Assembly: GCF_004209755.1 (NCBI RefSeq)
Contig: NZ_CP035913.1
Location: forward strand, 620,001 to 684,000
Direction of reading: 5' to 3'
DNA length: 64,000 bases
Source of the DNA: Pseudoduganella lutea
GTDB taxonomy: Bacteria > Pseudomonadota > Gammaproteobacteria > Burkholderiales > Burkholderiaceae_D
The notes beneath the pieces were generated by a model that was not told where the DNA came from, made no database searches, and saw nothing but the letters and a program-made list of their open reading frames with translations. Each line of letters starts with the position of its first letter. The stretch's first letter is position 1. Positions 9,423-17,271 of this stretch are shown piece by piece. A program made the translations under genes and the position numbers.

Positions 9423-11537
9423 ATGAATAGAAAAACCGATAAAACCATGAAACCCGAGATCCGCGCGGAAGTAACGCGTCACACCCAGTTTTTAGATCGT
9501 GAACTCTCTCAGCTTGCTTTCAATCGCCGCGTCATGGCGCAGGCCGAGGATGCGTCGATTCCCGTGCTGGAGCGGCTCCGTTATCTCTGTATTACGTCGA
9601 GCAACCTGGATGAGTTCTTTGAAGTGCGTGTCGCCAGCCTGCTGGCCGCCGCCACCGTCGACGGCAAGCTGTCCGAACACCCTGCCCTGACGGCCAACCT
9701 GAACCGTGTTTCGTCGGAGTGCCACGCGCTGGTGACCCGGCAATATGACATCCTGAACACCCAGATCCTGCCGCTGCTGAAGGAGCATGGCGTGCATCTG
9801 CTGCGCAATAACGAGCGCAATGACGCGCAGCGCGCTTGGCTCAAGGATTATTTCGAACGCGAAGTGCGCCCGCTGCTGACGCCGATCGGCCTCGACCCGG
9901 CACACCCGTTCCCGCAAGTCATCAACAAGAGCCTGAACTTCATCGTGGCGCTGTCCGGCAAGGATGCCTTCGGCCGCGGCACGGCGATCGCCATCATCAA
10001 GGCGCCGCGCGTGCTGCCGCGCGTGATCAAGCTGCCGGACGAGCTGTCGGACAAGCCCGGCACCTGCTTCTGCCTGCTGTCGTCGATCATCCACGCGCAT
10101 ATTTCCGACCTGTTCTCGGGCCGCGAAGTGATGGCCTATTCGCAGTTCCGCGTCACGCGCGATTCCGACCTGTGGGTGGACGAGGATGAAGTGAAAAACC
10201 TGCGCCAGGCATTGAAGGGCGAACTGCAGGGTCGCCAGTTCGGCCGCTCGGTGCGCCTCGAAGTGGCGAAGAACTGCCCACCGGAACTGTCGCAATTCCT
10301 GCTCGACCAGTTCGACCTGGACCGCTCCCGCCTGTACCAGGTCGATGGCCCCGTCAACATGGTGCGCCTGAACGAAATGATCGAGCACACGAAGATGCCC
10401 GAACTGCGCTTCACGCCGTTCTTGCCGGGCGTGCATCCGACCGGCAACGACATCTTTGCCTCGTTGCGCAAGCAGGATATCCTGCTGCACCATCCCTACC
10501 AGTCGTTCCAGACCGTCATCGACTTCATCCGCCAGGCGGCAACCGACCCGTGCGTGGTCGCGATCAAGCAGACCGTCTACCGCACCGGCATGAACTCGGA
10601 CCTGATGGAAGCCCTGATCCTCGCCGCGCGCCTGGGCAAGGAAGTCACGGTGATCGTGGAACTGATGGCGCGCTTCGACGAGGAAGCCAACATCAACTGG
10701 GCCGACAAGCTGGAGCAGGCCGGCGCGCAGGTCGTCTATGGCGTCGTGGGCCTGAAGACGCACGCAAAGATGGCGCTCGTGATCCGGCGCGAAGGCAGCG
10801 CGGACAACACCGAGCTGCGCTACTACGCGCACCTGGGTACCGGCAACTACCACCCGACCACGACGAAGTTCTACACCGACTTCGGCCTGCTCACGTGCGA
10901 GTCGAGCCTGGCCCGCGACGTCAATGAAGTGTTCATGCACCTGACCAGCCTGGCCAAGCCGCACAAGCTGAACCACCTGTGGCTGGCGCCGTTCGCGCTG
11001 CAGAGCGAGATCATCAAGGCGATCCGCAACGAGGCCAAGATCGCCAAGGCCGGCAAGCCGGGCCGCATCATCGTCAAGGTGAATGCGATGGTCGACGAAT
11101 CGGTGATCCGCGCCCTGTACGCGGCCTCGCAGGATGGCGTGAAGATCGACCTGATCGTGCGCGGCGCCTGCACGTTGCGCCCGGGCGTGCCGGGGCTGTC
11201 GGAAAACATCAAGGTGCGCTCGATCATCGGCCGCTTCCTCGAGCACACGCGCATCTATTACTTCCGCAACGACCTCGCACACGACGTTTATCTTGCCAGC
11301 GCCGACTGGATGAGCCGCAACCTCTTCCGGCGTATCGAGGTAGCGTTCCCAGTGCTCGACCGCGCGCTGAAACGGCGCGTGATGGCCGAAGGCCTGAACC
11401 CCTACCTGAAGGATAATACGAACGCCTGGGAGCTCGAGTCCGATGGGCATTACCAGCGCCGCAAGCCGCGTGGCAAGCAGCAGCCTTTCAGCGCCCAGCA
11501 ATACCTGATGAAGACGCTCGGCACCGCGGCCGAGTAA
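9423..11537 (+). CDS. ppk1: Polyphosphate kinase 1
   Basis: 704-aa polyphosphate kinase that polymerises the terminal phosphate of ATP into polyphosphate, and reverses it. The four PPK1 domains are in order: an N-terminal helical part (FLDRELSQLAFNRRV, ITSSNLDEFFEVRVA), a head domain, and two phospholipase-D-like C domains. The autophosphorylated His is in YYAHLGTGNYHPTTTKFYTD, and a second conserved block is ASADWMSRNLFRRIEV. Start at 9423 or at the Met eight codons later; neither has a clear ribosome site. Divergent from pstS with its own pho box, and 36 bp before sixA. Confidence 0.96.
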   Translation: MNRKTDKTMKPEIRAEVTRHTQFLDRELSQLAFNRRVMAQAEDASIPVLERLRYLCITSSNLDEFFEVRVASLLAAATVDGKLSEHPALTANLNRVSSECHALVTRQYDILNTQILPLLKEHGVHLLRNNERNDAQRAWLKDYFEREVRPLLTPIGLDPAHPFPQVINKSLNFIVALSGKDAFGRGTAIAIIKAPRVLPRVIKLPDELSDKPGTCFCLLSSIIHAHISDLFSGREVMAYSQFRVTRDSDLWVDEDEVKNLRQALKGELQGRQFGRSVRLEVAKNCPPELSQFLLDQFDLDRSRLYQVDGPVNMVRLNEMIEHTKMPELRFTPFLPGVHPTGNDIFASLRKQDILLHHPYQSFQTVIDFIRQAATDPCVVAIKQTVYRTGMNSDLMEALILAARLGKEVTVIVELMARFDEEANINWADKLEQAGAQVVYGVVGLKTHAKMALVIRREGSADNTELRYYAHLGTGNYHPTTTKFYTDFGLLTCESSLARDVNEVFMHLTSLAKPHKLNHLWLAPFALQSEIIKAIRNEAKIAKAGKPGRIIVKVNAMVDESVIRALYAASQDGVKIDLIVRGACTLRPGVPGLSENIKVRSIIGRFLEHTRIYYFRNDLAHDVYLASADWMSRNLFRRIEVAFPVLDRALKRRVMAEGLNPYLKDNTNAWELESDGHYQRRKPRGKQQPFSAQQYLMKTLGTAAE

Positions 11538-11573
11538 TAACCGTCACGATCACAAGAAAAAGAAAGGAATCCG

Positions 11574-12041
11574 ATGGACCTGATCCTGTGGCGCCATGCC
11601 GAGGCGGAACCGGGCCACGAAGGCTTGCCGGACCTGGAGCGCGCGCTGACGCCGAAAGGCGTGAAACAGGCCCGGCGCATGGGCAAGTGGCTCGATTCGC
11701 AACTGCCGGAAAACTGCCGTATCCTCGCCAGCCCGGCCGTGCGCACGGTGCAGACGGCCGAGGGCCTGGGCCGCAAATACAAGACCCACGCCGAACTGGT
11801 GCCCGGCGCGGCCCCGGAAGCGATCCTGCAGGCGGCCAACTGGCCGGCCGCCAATCAAACCGTGGTGATCGTGGGCCACCAGCCGACGCTGGGCCAGGTG
11901 GCCGCGTTGCTGCTGACGGGCGAACCGCTTGATTTCGAGATGAAAAAGGCGGCCGCCTGGTGGTTCGTGCAGCGCGATGCGGAAGACCCCGCCAGCCTTT
12001 ACCTGAAGGCGGTGATGGCAGCCGACCTGGTCGTCAAATAA
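11574..12041 (+). CDS. sixA: Phosphohistidine phosphatase SixA
   Basis: 155-aa histidine phosphatase of the SixA branch. The N-terminal LILWRHAEAE carries the RHG-like catalytic motif (RHA), and VVIVGHQPTLGQVAALLL holds the second catalytic His. Known members remove phosphate from phosphohistidine proteins such as NPr or HPt domains. Directly follows ppk1 on the same strand, a common order in Burkholderiales. The AAAGAAAGGAATCCG before the ATG gives an AAGGA ribosome site. Confidence 0.92.
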   Translation: MDLILWRHAEAEPGHEGLPDLERALTPKGVKQARRMGKWLDSQLPENCRILASPAVRTVQTAEGLGRKYKTHAELVPGAAPEAILQAANWPAANQTVVIVGHQPTLGQVAALLLTGEPLDFEMKKAAAWWFVQRDAEDPASLYLKAVMAADLVVK

Positions 12042-12066
12042 GTCACGGGTTCGCCCCGCACGCCCC

Positions 12067-12094
12067 TTGTAATGGCATGATCGTCTGCTACAGT
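12067..12094 (+). promoter_or_regulatory. Promoter upstream of a small ORF
   Basis: TTGTAA (12067-12072), a 16-bp spacer and TACAGT (12089-12094) preceded by TG at -14, an extended -10. Transcription would begin near 12101 and run into the 39-codon ORF at 12185. A short dyad CTACA..TGTAG overlaps the start region. Confidence 0.45.
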
Positions 12095-12184
12095 ACAAAT
12101 GTAGTACCGGAGTAAACGTATCGTTGCCATGTATGTTTTGTACATTTACAAGGAGCAGCCTTCCGCAAGGATGGCTGGTTTATC

Positions 12185-12304
12185 ATGCCCACTCTGCTGA
12201 CGATCGGCATCTTCCTGGCCACCGTGGGGCTGATCGCCTATGAAATCCTTTCTGAAAGCCGTGGTGGCCACGGCCATCTGACTGATCGCTATCACGACGA
12301 ATAG
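12185..12304 (+). CDS. Putative 39-aa single-pass membrane protein
   Basis: Short ORF, not matched to a family. Residues 3-19 (TLLTIGIFLATVGLIAY) form one hydrophobic helix, followed by a polar, His-rich tail (SRGGHGHLTDRYHDE). A promoter-like sequence lies about 90 bp upstream and a strong hairpin 22 bp after the stop, so the ORF fits one short transcription unit. The ribosome site is poor: AAGGA is about 13 bases from the ATG. A 23-codon ORF in another frame (12129-12200) overlaps its start and could couple translation. Being the only plausible gene in a 424-bp gap supports it; homologues would be needed to be sure. Confidence 0.45.
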   Translation: MPTLLTIGIFLATVGLIAYEILSESRGGHGHLTDRYHDE

Positions 12305-12325
12305 CGAATGCTTCATTAGCAAGCA

Positions 12326-12372
12326 AAGGCCTCGCGGCAGCCCGTATCACTACGGTCTGCAAGCGAGGCCTT
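12326..12372. terminator. Bidirectional terminator-like hairpin
   Basis: AAGGCCTCGC (12326-12335) pairs perfectly with GCGAGGCCTT (12363-12372). Within the loop GCAG.CCGTA pairs with TACGG.CTGC around TCAC, so the whole 47 bp folds into one long stem. It separates the small ORF and sixA unit from the convergent fliD. No long T-run follows. Confidence 0.6.
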
Positions 12373-12465
12373 CGTCATTCGGGCGTAGCAGAGGTTTCGG
12401 AAAGCCTGCTTTCTACCTGCGCAGCGGAGATGGCATGCTTGCCATCGTCTCCCTCGTCCCCGCTT

Positions 12466-13884
12466 TCATCCCCACCAGTTCAGCAGCATTCCCGAGCCGC
12501 CCATCTGCTCCTGCATCGTGTACATCTGCGCCAGCGCCTGCGCCTGGATGGTCAGCGTTTGCGCCATCATCGCATGCTGGTCGTTCAGCCTGCCGAGGTC
12601 GTGCGTGGTGCGTTCCTGGGCGCGGCGGATGAGGCCATTCTCGGCCGTCAGCGTCCCGAGACGCTCGTCGATGCGGTCGGCCAGGCCCGTGCCTTCGTTG
12701 GTGAACAGCCGACTCACGGCATCGGGATCGTCGGCGATGGCCGCCTTCAGCTTGATCTCGTTCAGCACCAATTTGCCGTCGGCATCGCGCGACAGCCCCA
12801 CGTCCGCCAGCGCCTGCGCCGAGGCGCCGGCGCCGCCGATCCGCATCACCGCATTCAATTGCATGGACACTCTCGACAGCGCGTTATCGCCGCTCAGCGC
12901 GCCTTCCTGCAGCACCGCCAGCTTGTCGGCCAGGGCGTTGTAGCCCTTGACGAAAGCGGCGACATTGGTGGCGATCTGGCTGCTGTCCTGCGTGATCGCC
13001 AGCCGTGTCTCGCCCTTGCCGGCCAGGTTCAATGTCACACCCGCGATTGCGCCGGTCACCGTGTTCGTGCTGCTCCGGTACTCCTTGCCGGCGATGGAAA
13101 CGATCGCATCCTGCGCCACCTGTGCCTGCGTCATGCCGGCGGCGGCCGGGTTTTCCGGGTCGAAACCGATCGCAGCCTTCAGCGCCGCGTCACCGCTGAC
13201 GCTGATCGACAGCGTTTGCGTGGCCCCCGACTCGCCGTTGACCTGCAGCGCGTAGCCGCCATTCGAGCGCACCACGGTGGCGCTCACGCCGGCCTCCTGC
13301 AATGCGGCGGCAATGCCCTCCAGCGTATTGTTGCTGCTGTCGATCGTGATGGTCTGCGCCGTGCCGCCCGTGGGCTGGAACCCCTCCGCGCCCAGCGTGC
13401 CCCATTCCAGCCGGACGGTGGCGCCCAGGCCCGTGCCGATCGCGGCGCCGGCTGCCGGCTGCACGCCACTGTTGAGTACCTGCCCCTGCGCCAGCTGCTG
13501 CACGTCGACCGCGTACTTGCCGGGCTTCGCGCCGGCGCTCGTGGAGGCCGTGAGCACGCCCCCCGTCGACACCGATGCCGATGTCGACAGCCCCGCACCG
13601 GCCAGGCTTTCCGCCAGCGCCTCGAAGGTGTCGAGCGCGCTTTGCAACTGGCCCAGGCCGGACAGGCGGGTCTGCGTGCTTGCCAGGCTGGCGTTCAACA
13701 GGTCGATATTGCCGCGCTGGCCCGCGAGGGCCTGCTGCACGCGGGCCGCGACCGAGGCCGACAGCGTGGTGCTGCCCGTGACCTGCGTACCGCCGAGCAT
13801 GCCGCTCAGATTGCCGTTGCCGTACAGCGTGGCAATCGAATTCGTCCCGTACAGTGAAGCGAGGGTGCTGGTGTTGATGACCAT
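12466..13884 (-). CDS. fliD: Flagellar hook-associated protein 2 / filament cap FliD
   Basis: 472-aa FliD-type filament cap protein. The FliD N region is around residues 30-125, and the variable D2/D3 region follows with GKYAVDVQQLAQGQVL. The conserved FliD C region (about 255-460) holds VGLSRDADGKLVLNEIKLK and DDPDAVSRLF, followed by a Gln/Met-rich coiled coil (LTIQAQALAQMYTMQEQM). FliD caps the growing filament and folds flagellin. It ends GGSGMLLNWWG rather than in a fliS-linked context. No flagellin, fliS or other flagellar gene is nearby, so it is an orphan copy and may be a second fliD or serve an unlinked regulon. Confidence 0.85.
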   Translation of the reverse strand: MVINTSTLASLYGTNSIATLYGNGNLSGMLGGTQVTGSTTLSASVAARVQQALAGQRGNIDLLNASLASTQTRLSGLGQLQSALDTFEALAESLAGAGLSTSASVSTGGVLTASTSAGAKPGKYAVDVQQLAQGQVLNSGVQPAAGAAIGTGLGATVRLEWGTLGAEGFQPTGGTAQTITIDSSNNTLEGIAAALQEAGVSATVVRSNGGYALQVNGESGATQTLSISVSGDAALKAAIGFDPENPAAAGMTQAQVAQDAIVSIAGKEYRSSTNTVTGAIAGVTLNLAGKGETRLAITQDSSQIATNVAAFVKGYNALADKLAVLQEGALSGDNALSRVSMQLNAVMRIGGAGASAQALADVGLSRDADGKLVLNEIKLKAAIADDPDAVSRLFTNEGTGLADRIDERLGTLTAENGLIRRAQERTTHDLGRLNDQHAMMAQTLTIQAQALAQMYTMQEQMGGSGMLLNWWG

Positions 13885-14020
13885 GGAATCCTCCGATGTC
13901 GGACTATTATGATCCTATCGGCCCGGGGAATCAAAATAGCAAACAGAACCGTGCACGCCCCGTTGTTCCGATCACCACCGGCTATCGGCATCGGCCGAGG
14001 TATCGCTACCAGCAGGCGTG

Positions 14021-14341
14021 TCAGCGCATGAACTTCGTGATGGCGGCCATGGCCTCCGCGTTCAGCGGCAGGAACACGAAGCCGACCTTGAATTCGTCAC
14101 CGGAAAAGATGCAATGACTGACCTTTGTGCGGCATGTGATGATCTGCGGCTTGCCATCGACCAGCATCTCGAACACCACTTGCCCGACCTGCCCCGGTTC
14201 GACCTTCGTGCCCGACGTGACGGACACTCCGGCCAGCCCCAGGTCGAAGGTGCGCGCGGGAACCGGCGCGGCGCCATCGATGACCATCATTGCCCTGACA
14301 CGCAGGATCTTGCGCACGCCCTGCCTCTGATCGACTGACAC
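14021..14341 (-). CDS. PilZ-domain protein
   Basis: 106-aa protein that looks like a stand-alone PilZ-type domain. RQGVRKILRVRAMMVID resembles the N-terminal arginine motif (RxxxR) of c-di-GMP binders, and TFDLGLAGVSVTS corresponds to the D/NxSxxG motif. The barrel continues to VGFVFLPLNAEAMAAITKFM. The start is a GTG at 14341 with GAGG eight bases upstream; an upstream in-frame ATG at 14455 would run through a strong hairpin and is unlikely. Likely role: c-di-GMP responsive regulation of motility or surface traits. Consistent with, but not proven by, the neighbouring fliD. Confidence 0.72.
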   Translation of the reverse strand: MSVDQRQGVRKILRVRAMMVIDGAAPVPARTFDLGLAGVSVTSGTKVEPGQVGQVVFEMLVDGKPQIITCRTKVSHCIFSGDEFKVGFVFLPLNAEAMAAITKFMR

Positions 14342-14368
14342 TTGAAAACCTCGGTATAAAAATGAAGA

Positions 14369-14390
14369 CGGCCGGCAAAAAAGCCGGCCG
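14369..14390. other. Perfect hairpin upstream of the PilZ gene
   Basis: CGGCCGGC (14369-14376) pairs with GCCGGCCG (14383-14390) across a six-base loop of A (T on the minus strand). It lies 28 bp before the GTG of the PilZ gene and after the radA-side repeats. It resembles a terminator stem but lacks a T-run on either strand. Confidence 0.55.
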
Positions 14391-14488
14391 CATATTCTAC
14401 TGCGCGACGGCCGATCATGCATTAATGAAGTTCTTTGCAAGATGGCAGTCACCACCGCGTATTGCTGTGCGCTGTATCGCGGTTCTGT

Positions 14489-14558
14489 GTCGCCGTTTCT
14501 GAGTCGCCGTTTCTGAGTCGCCGCTTTTGTGTCGCCGCTTTTGTGTCACTGCTTTTGT
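14489..14558. repeat. Five tandem 14-bp repeats downstream of radA
   Basis: Five head-to-tail 14-mers: GTCGCCGTTTCTGA twice, GTCGCCGCTTTTGT twice, GTCACTGCTTTTGT once, with a decayed sixth copy at 14474-14488. The array ends 7 bp before the radA stop codon region (radA ends at 14566 on the minus strand), so it occupies the immediate 3' flank of radA. Copies come in two sub-types arranged in blocks, the pattern expected from stepwise slippage or unequal duplication. Confidence 0.9.
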
Positions 14559-14565
14559 GTAACGT

Positions 14566-15939
14566 TTACTGCAGCTCGCGCAGCCGGTTGAACGCATCGT
14601 CGATCCGGTCCACGCCGATGATCGTCATGCCTTCGATCGGCTGCTTCGGCGCATTCGCCTTCGGGATCATCGCGATCGAGAAACCCAGCTTGGCCGCCTC
14701 GCGCAGGCGCTCCTGGCCGCGCGGCGCGGGGCGGATCTCGCCAGCCAGGCCCACCTCGCCGAACACCACGAAGCCGCGCGGCAGCGGCTTGTTGCGCATC
14801 GAGGAATTAATCGCCAGCAGCACGGCCAGGTCCGCTGCCGGTTCCGTGATCTTCACGCCGCCGACGGCGTTGATGAACACGTCCTGGTCGAACGCTGCGA
14901 TCCCCGCATGCCGGTGCAGCACCGCCAGCAGCATCGCCAGCCGGTTCTGTTCCAGGCCCACGGACAGGCGACGCGCGTTCGGCAGGTGGCTGGCGTCGAC
15001 CAGCGCCTGGATCTCCACCAGCAGCGGGCGCGTGCCTTCCTGCGTGACCATCACGCAGGACCCGGGCACCTGGTTGTCATGCTGCGAGAGGAACAGCGCG
15101 GAAGGATTCGACACGCCTTTCAGGCCCTTCTCCGTCATGGCGAACACGCCCAGTTCATTGACGGCGCCGAAGCGGTTCTTGATGGCCCGCACCAGCCGGA
15201 AGCTCGAATGGGTATCGCCCTCGAAGTACAGCACCGAATCGACGATGTGCTCGAGCACGCGCGGCCCGGCCAGCGCGCCCTCCTTCGTGACGTGGCCGAC
15301 GAGGATGATCGTCACGCCGGTCTGCTTGGCCACGCGCGTCAGTTGCGCCGCGCATTCGCGCACCTGCGCCACCGAACCGGGCGCGGACGTGAGCGCATCG
15401 GAGTACACCGTCTGGATCGAGTCGATGACGGCGACTTCCGGCTTCAGGTCGCCCAGCGTCTGCAGGATTTTTTCCAGCTGGATCTCGGCCTGCAGCTTGA
15501 AGTCCTTCGCGTCGATGGCCAGCCGCTTGGCGCGCAGCGCGATCTGCGCACCGGACTCCTCGCCCGACACGTACAGCACGCTCTTGAGGTGCGAGAGGTT
15601 GGCCAGCGCCTGAAGCAGCAGCGTCGACTTGCCGATACCGGGATCGCCGCCGATCAGCACCACGCCGCCGGACACCAGGCCGCCGCCGAGCACGCGGTCG
15701 AATTCCTCGATGCCCGTGCCGAAGCGCGGCACGTCGAGCGCCTCGATCTCGGAGAGCGACAGCACCGGCGCCGTCTGCGCCAGCGCCTGGTGCGACTGCG
15801 ACATGCGGTTCACGCCGGCCGTCTCGATCACCGATTCCACCATCGTGTTCCATTGCCGGCATGCCGGGCACTGGCCGGTCCACTTGCTGCTCGTGCCGCC
15901 GCATTCGCTGCACACGTATTGGGTCTTAGCCTTGGCCAT
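14566..15939 (-). CDS. radA: DNA repair protein RadA
   Basis: 457-aa RecA-like ATPase that helps process recombination intermediates. N-terminal C4 zinc finger (CSECGGTSSKWTGQCPAC, residues 10-27), Walker A GGDPGIGKSTLL, the RadA-specific KNRFG motif, and a C-terminal Lon-protease-like domain (LAVLLAINSSMRNKPLPRG to the end) without the Lon active site. Full length for the family. It follows alr by 21 bp on the same strand. Confidence 0.97.
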   Translation of the reverse strand: MAKAKTQYVCSECGGTSSKWTGQCPACRQWNTMVESVIETAGVNRMSQSHQALAQTAPVLSLSEIEALDVPRFGTGIEEFDRVLGGGLVSGGVVLIGGDPGIGKSTLLLQALANLSHLKSVLYVSGEESGAQIALRAKRLAIDAKDFKLQAEIQLEKILQTLGDLKPEVAVIDSIQTVYSDALTSAPGSVAQVRECAAQLTRVAKQTGVTIILVGHVTKEGALAGPRVLEHIVDSVLYFEGDTHSSFRLVRAIKNRFGAVNELGVFAMTEKGLKGVSNPSALFLSQHDNQVPGSCVMVTQEGTRPLLVEIQALVDASHLPNARRLSVGLEQNRLAMLLAVLHRHAGIAAFDQDVFINAVGGVKITEPAADLAVLLAINSSMRNKPLPRGFVVFGEVGLAGEIRPAPRGQERLREAAKLGFSIAMIPKANAPKQPIEGMTIIGVDRIDDAFNRLRELQ

Positions 15940-15960
15940 CGGTCTTCCTTCAGTTTTCGC

Positions 15961-17049
15961 TCAGTTTTCCACTACCTGCACGCGCTGCGCCACCGCGCAC
16001 ATCAGTTCATAGCCGATCGTGCCGGCGGACGTGGCGACGTCGTCGATCGGCAAGCCTTCCCCCCACAGCACCACGCGGCTGCCCACGCGCGCCGTGTCGA
16101 TGCCGGTCAGGTCCACGGCCATCATGTCCATCGACACGCGGCCCACGGTACGGGTGCGCACGCCATCGACCATCACCGGCGTACCGGTGGGGGCGTGGCG
16201 CGGGTAGCCATCGGCATAGCCGCAGGCCACGGTACCGATGCGCATCGCGCGGTCGGCCTCGAAGCGGCTGCCATAGCCGACGAAGTCGCCCGCCTCGATG
16301 TCCTGTATCCCGATCAGTTCACTTTCCAGCGTCATGGCCGGGCGCAGGCCGTAGCCATCCGCGCTGGCGCCGCCCGGCGTGCCGCCATACAGCATGATGC
16401 CCGGGCGGATCCAGTCGCTGACCAGTTCGTCCCGCAACGCCGGCATGCGCAGCACACCGGCCGAATTGGCCAGGCTCCGCGGCGCTTCGATGCCTGCAGC
16501 GCCTTCGTTGAAACGGCGGATCTGCTCGCGGATCGGCAGGCACTCGTGCGCCGCTTCGTCCGCATTGGCGAAGTGCGTCATCAGCGTGATCCGCCCCACG
16601 TGGGGGATGGCGCGCAGGCGCGCATACGCGGCGCCGAACTGGGCTGGCTTGAAACCCAGCCGGTTCATGCCGGTGTTCATTTTCAGGTGCACATCGACGG
16701 GCCGTGCCAGCGGCGTGCGTTCCAGCAGCGCGATCTGCTCGATACAATGCGCGGCGCCTTCCAGGCCGTGCTCCGCCATCGCATGCAGGTCGGCCGCGTC
16801 GAACCAGCCTTCCAGCAGCAGGATCGGCTTGGTCCAGCCCATGGCGCGCAGCCGCACCGCGTTGTCGAACTCGATCAGCGCCAGGCCATCGGCCTCGGCG
16901 AAGCCGCGCAGCGCGCGCTGCAGGCCATGGCCATAGGCGTTGGCCTTGACCACTGCCCAGGCTTTCGCGCCAGGCGCGCAGGCACGTGCACGGGCCAGGT
17001 TATGCTGCATCGCAGCGACGTGGATGGTGGCAACGATCGGCCTTGGCAT
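15961..17049 (-). CDS. alr: Alanine racemase
   Basis: 362-aa PLP enzyme interconverting L- and D-alanine for peptidoglycan. The PLP-binding lysine is in AVVKANAYGHG (near residue 34), and the second catalytic base, Tyr, is in RPGIMLYGGTP followed later by VGYGSRFEADR. The TIM barrel is residues 1-230 and the beta domain the remainder (RVSMDMMAVDLTG). Upstream of radA in one likely transcript; divergent from lplT. Confidence 0.96.
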   Translation of the reverse strand: MPRPIVATIHVAAMQHNLARARACAPGAKAWAVVKANAYGHGLQRALRGFAEADGLALIEFDNAVRLRAMGWTKPILLLEGWFDAADLHAMAEHGLEGAAHCIEQIALLERTPLARPVDVHLKMNTGMNRLGFKPAQFGAAYARLRAIPHVGRITLMTHFANADEAAHECLPIREQIRRFNEGAAGIEAPRSLANSAGVLRMPALRDELVSDWIRPGIMLYGGTPGGASADGYGLRPAMTLESELIGIQDIEAGDFVGYGSRFEADRAMRIGTVACGYADGYPRHAPTGTPVMVDGVRTRTVGRVSMDMMAVDLTGIDTARVGSRVVLWGEGLPIDDVATSAGTIGYELMCAVAQRVQVVEN

Positions 17050-17210
17050 GACGGGATGGACGCAATGCGCGTGAAATGGGAAGCCGACATTTTACCAAAG
17101 ACACTCTCGCGGCGACTTCCTTAGGCGGGGCTTAAGAACGCGCCGCCATGCCCGCAGTCATGCCGCCTTGCAGCAATCGAACGACCATTCGAATTGCCCT
17201 GCCGTTTTCT

Positions 17211-17238
17211 TTGGAAAGCATATCTTTCATGGTATAAA
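17211..17238 (+). promoter_or_regulatory. Probable lplT promoter
   Basis: TTGGAA (17211-17216), a 16-bp spacer and TATAAA (17233-17238) lie 34 bp upstream of the lplT ATG in the 222-bp gap divergent from alr. It is the best sigma-70 match in the gap. Confidence 0.45.
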
Positions 17239-17271
17239 GCAAGCCGATATCGGTTTTAAGGCCCTTCCACA

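Noticed and set aside
9492..11501. 669-codon open frame antisense to ppk1
   Set aside because: A shadow of the GC-rich codon pattern of ppk1, with His/Arg/Asp-rich composition and no domain.
14474..14558. CRISPR-like array near radA
   Set aside because: Repeats are 14 bp and directly adjacent with no unique spacers; a simple tandem repeat. No cas genes are present.
14908..17124. 738-codon plus-strand frame opposite radA and alr
   Set aside because: Antisense shadow spanning two well-supported genes; low-complexity His/Ala/Arg composition.
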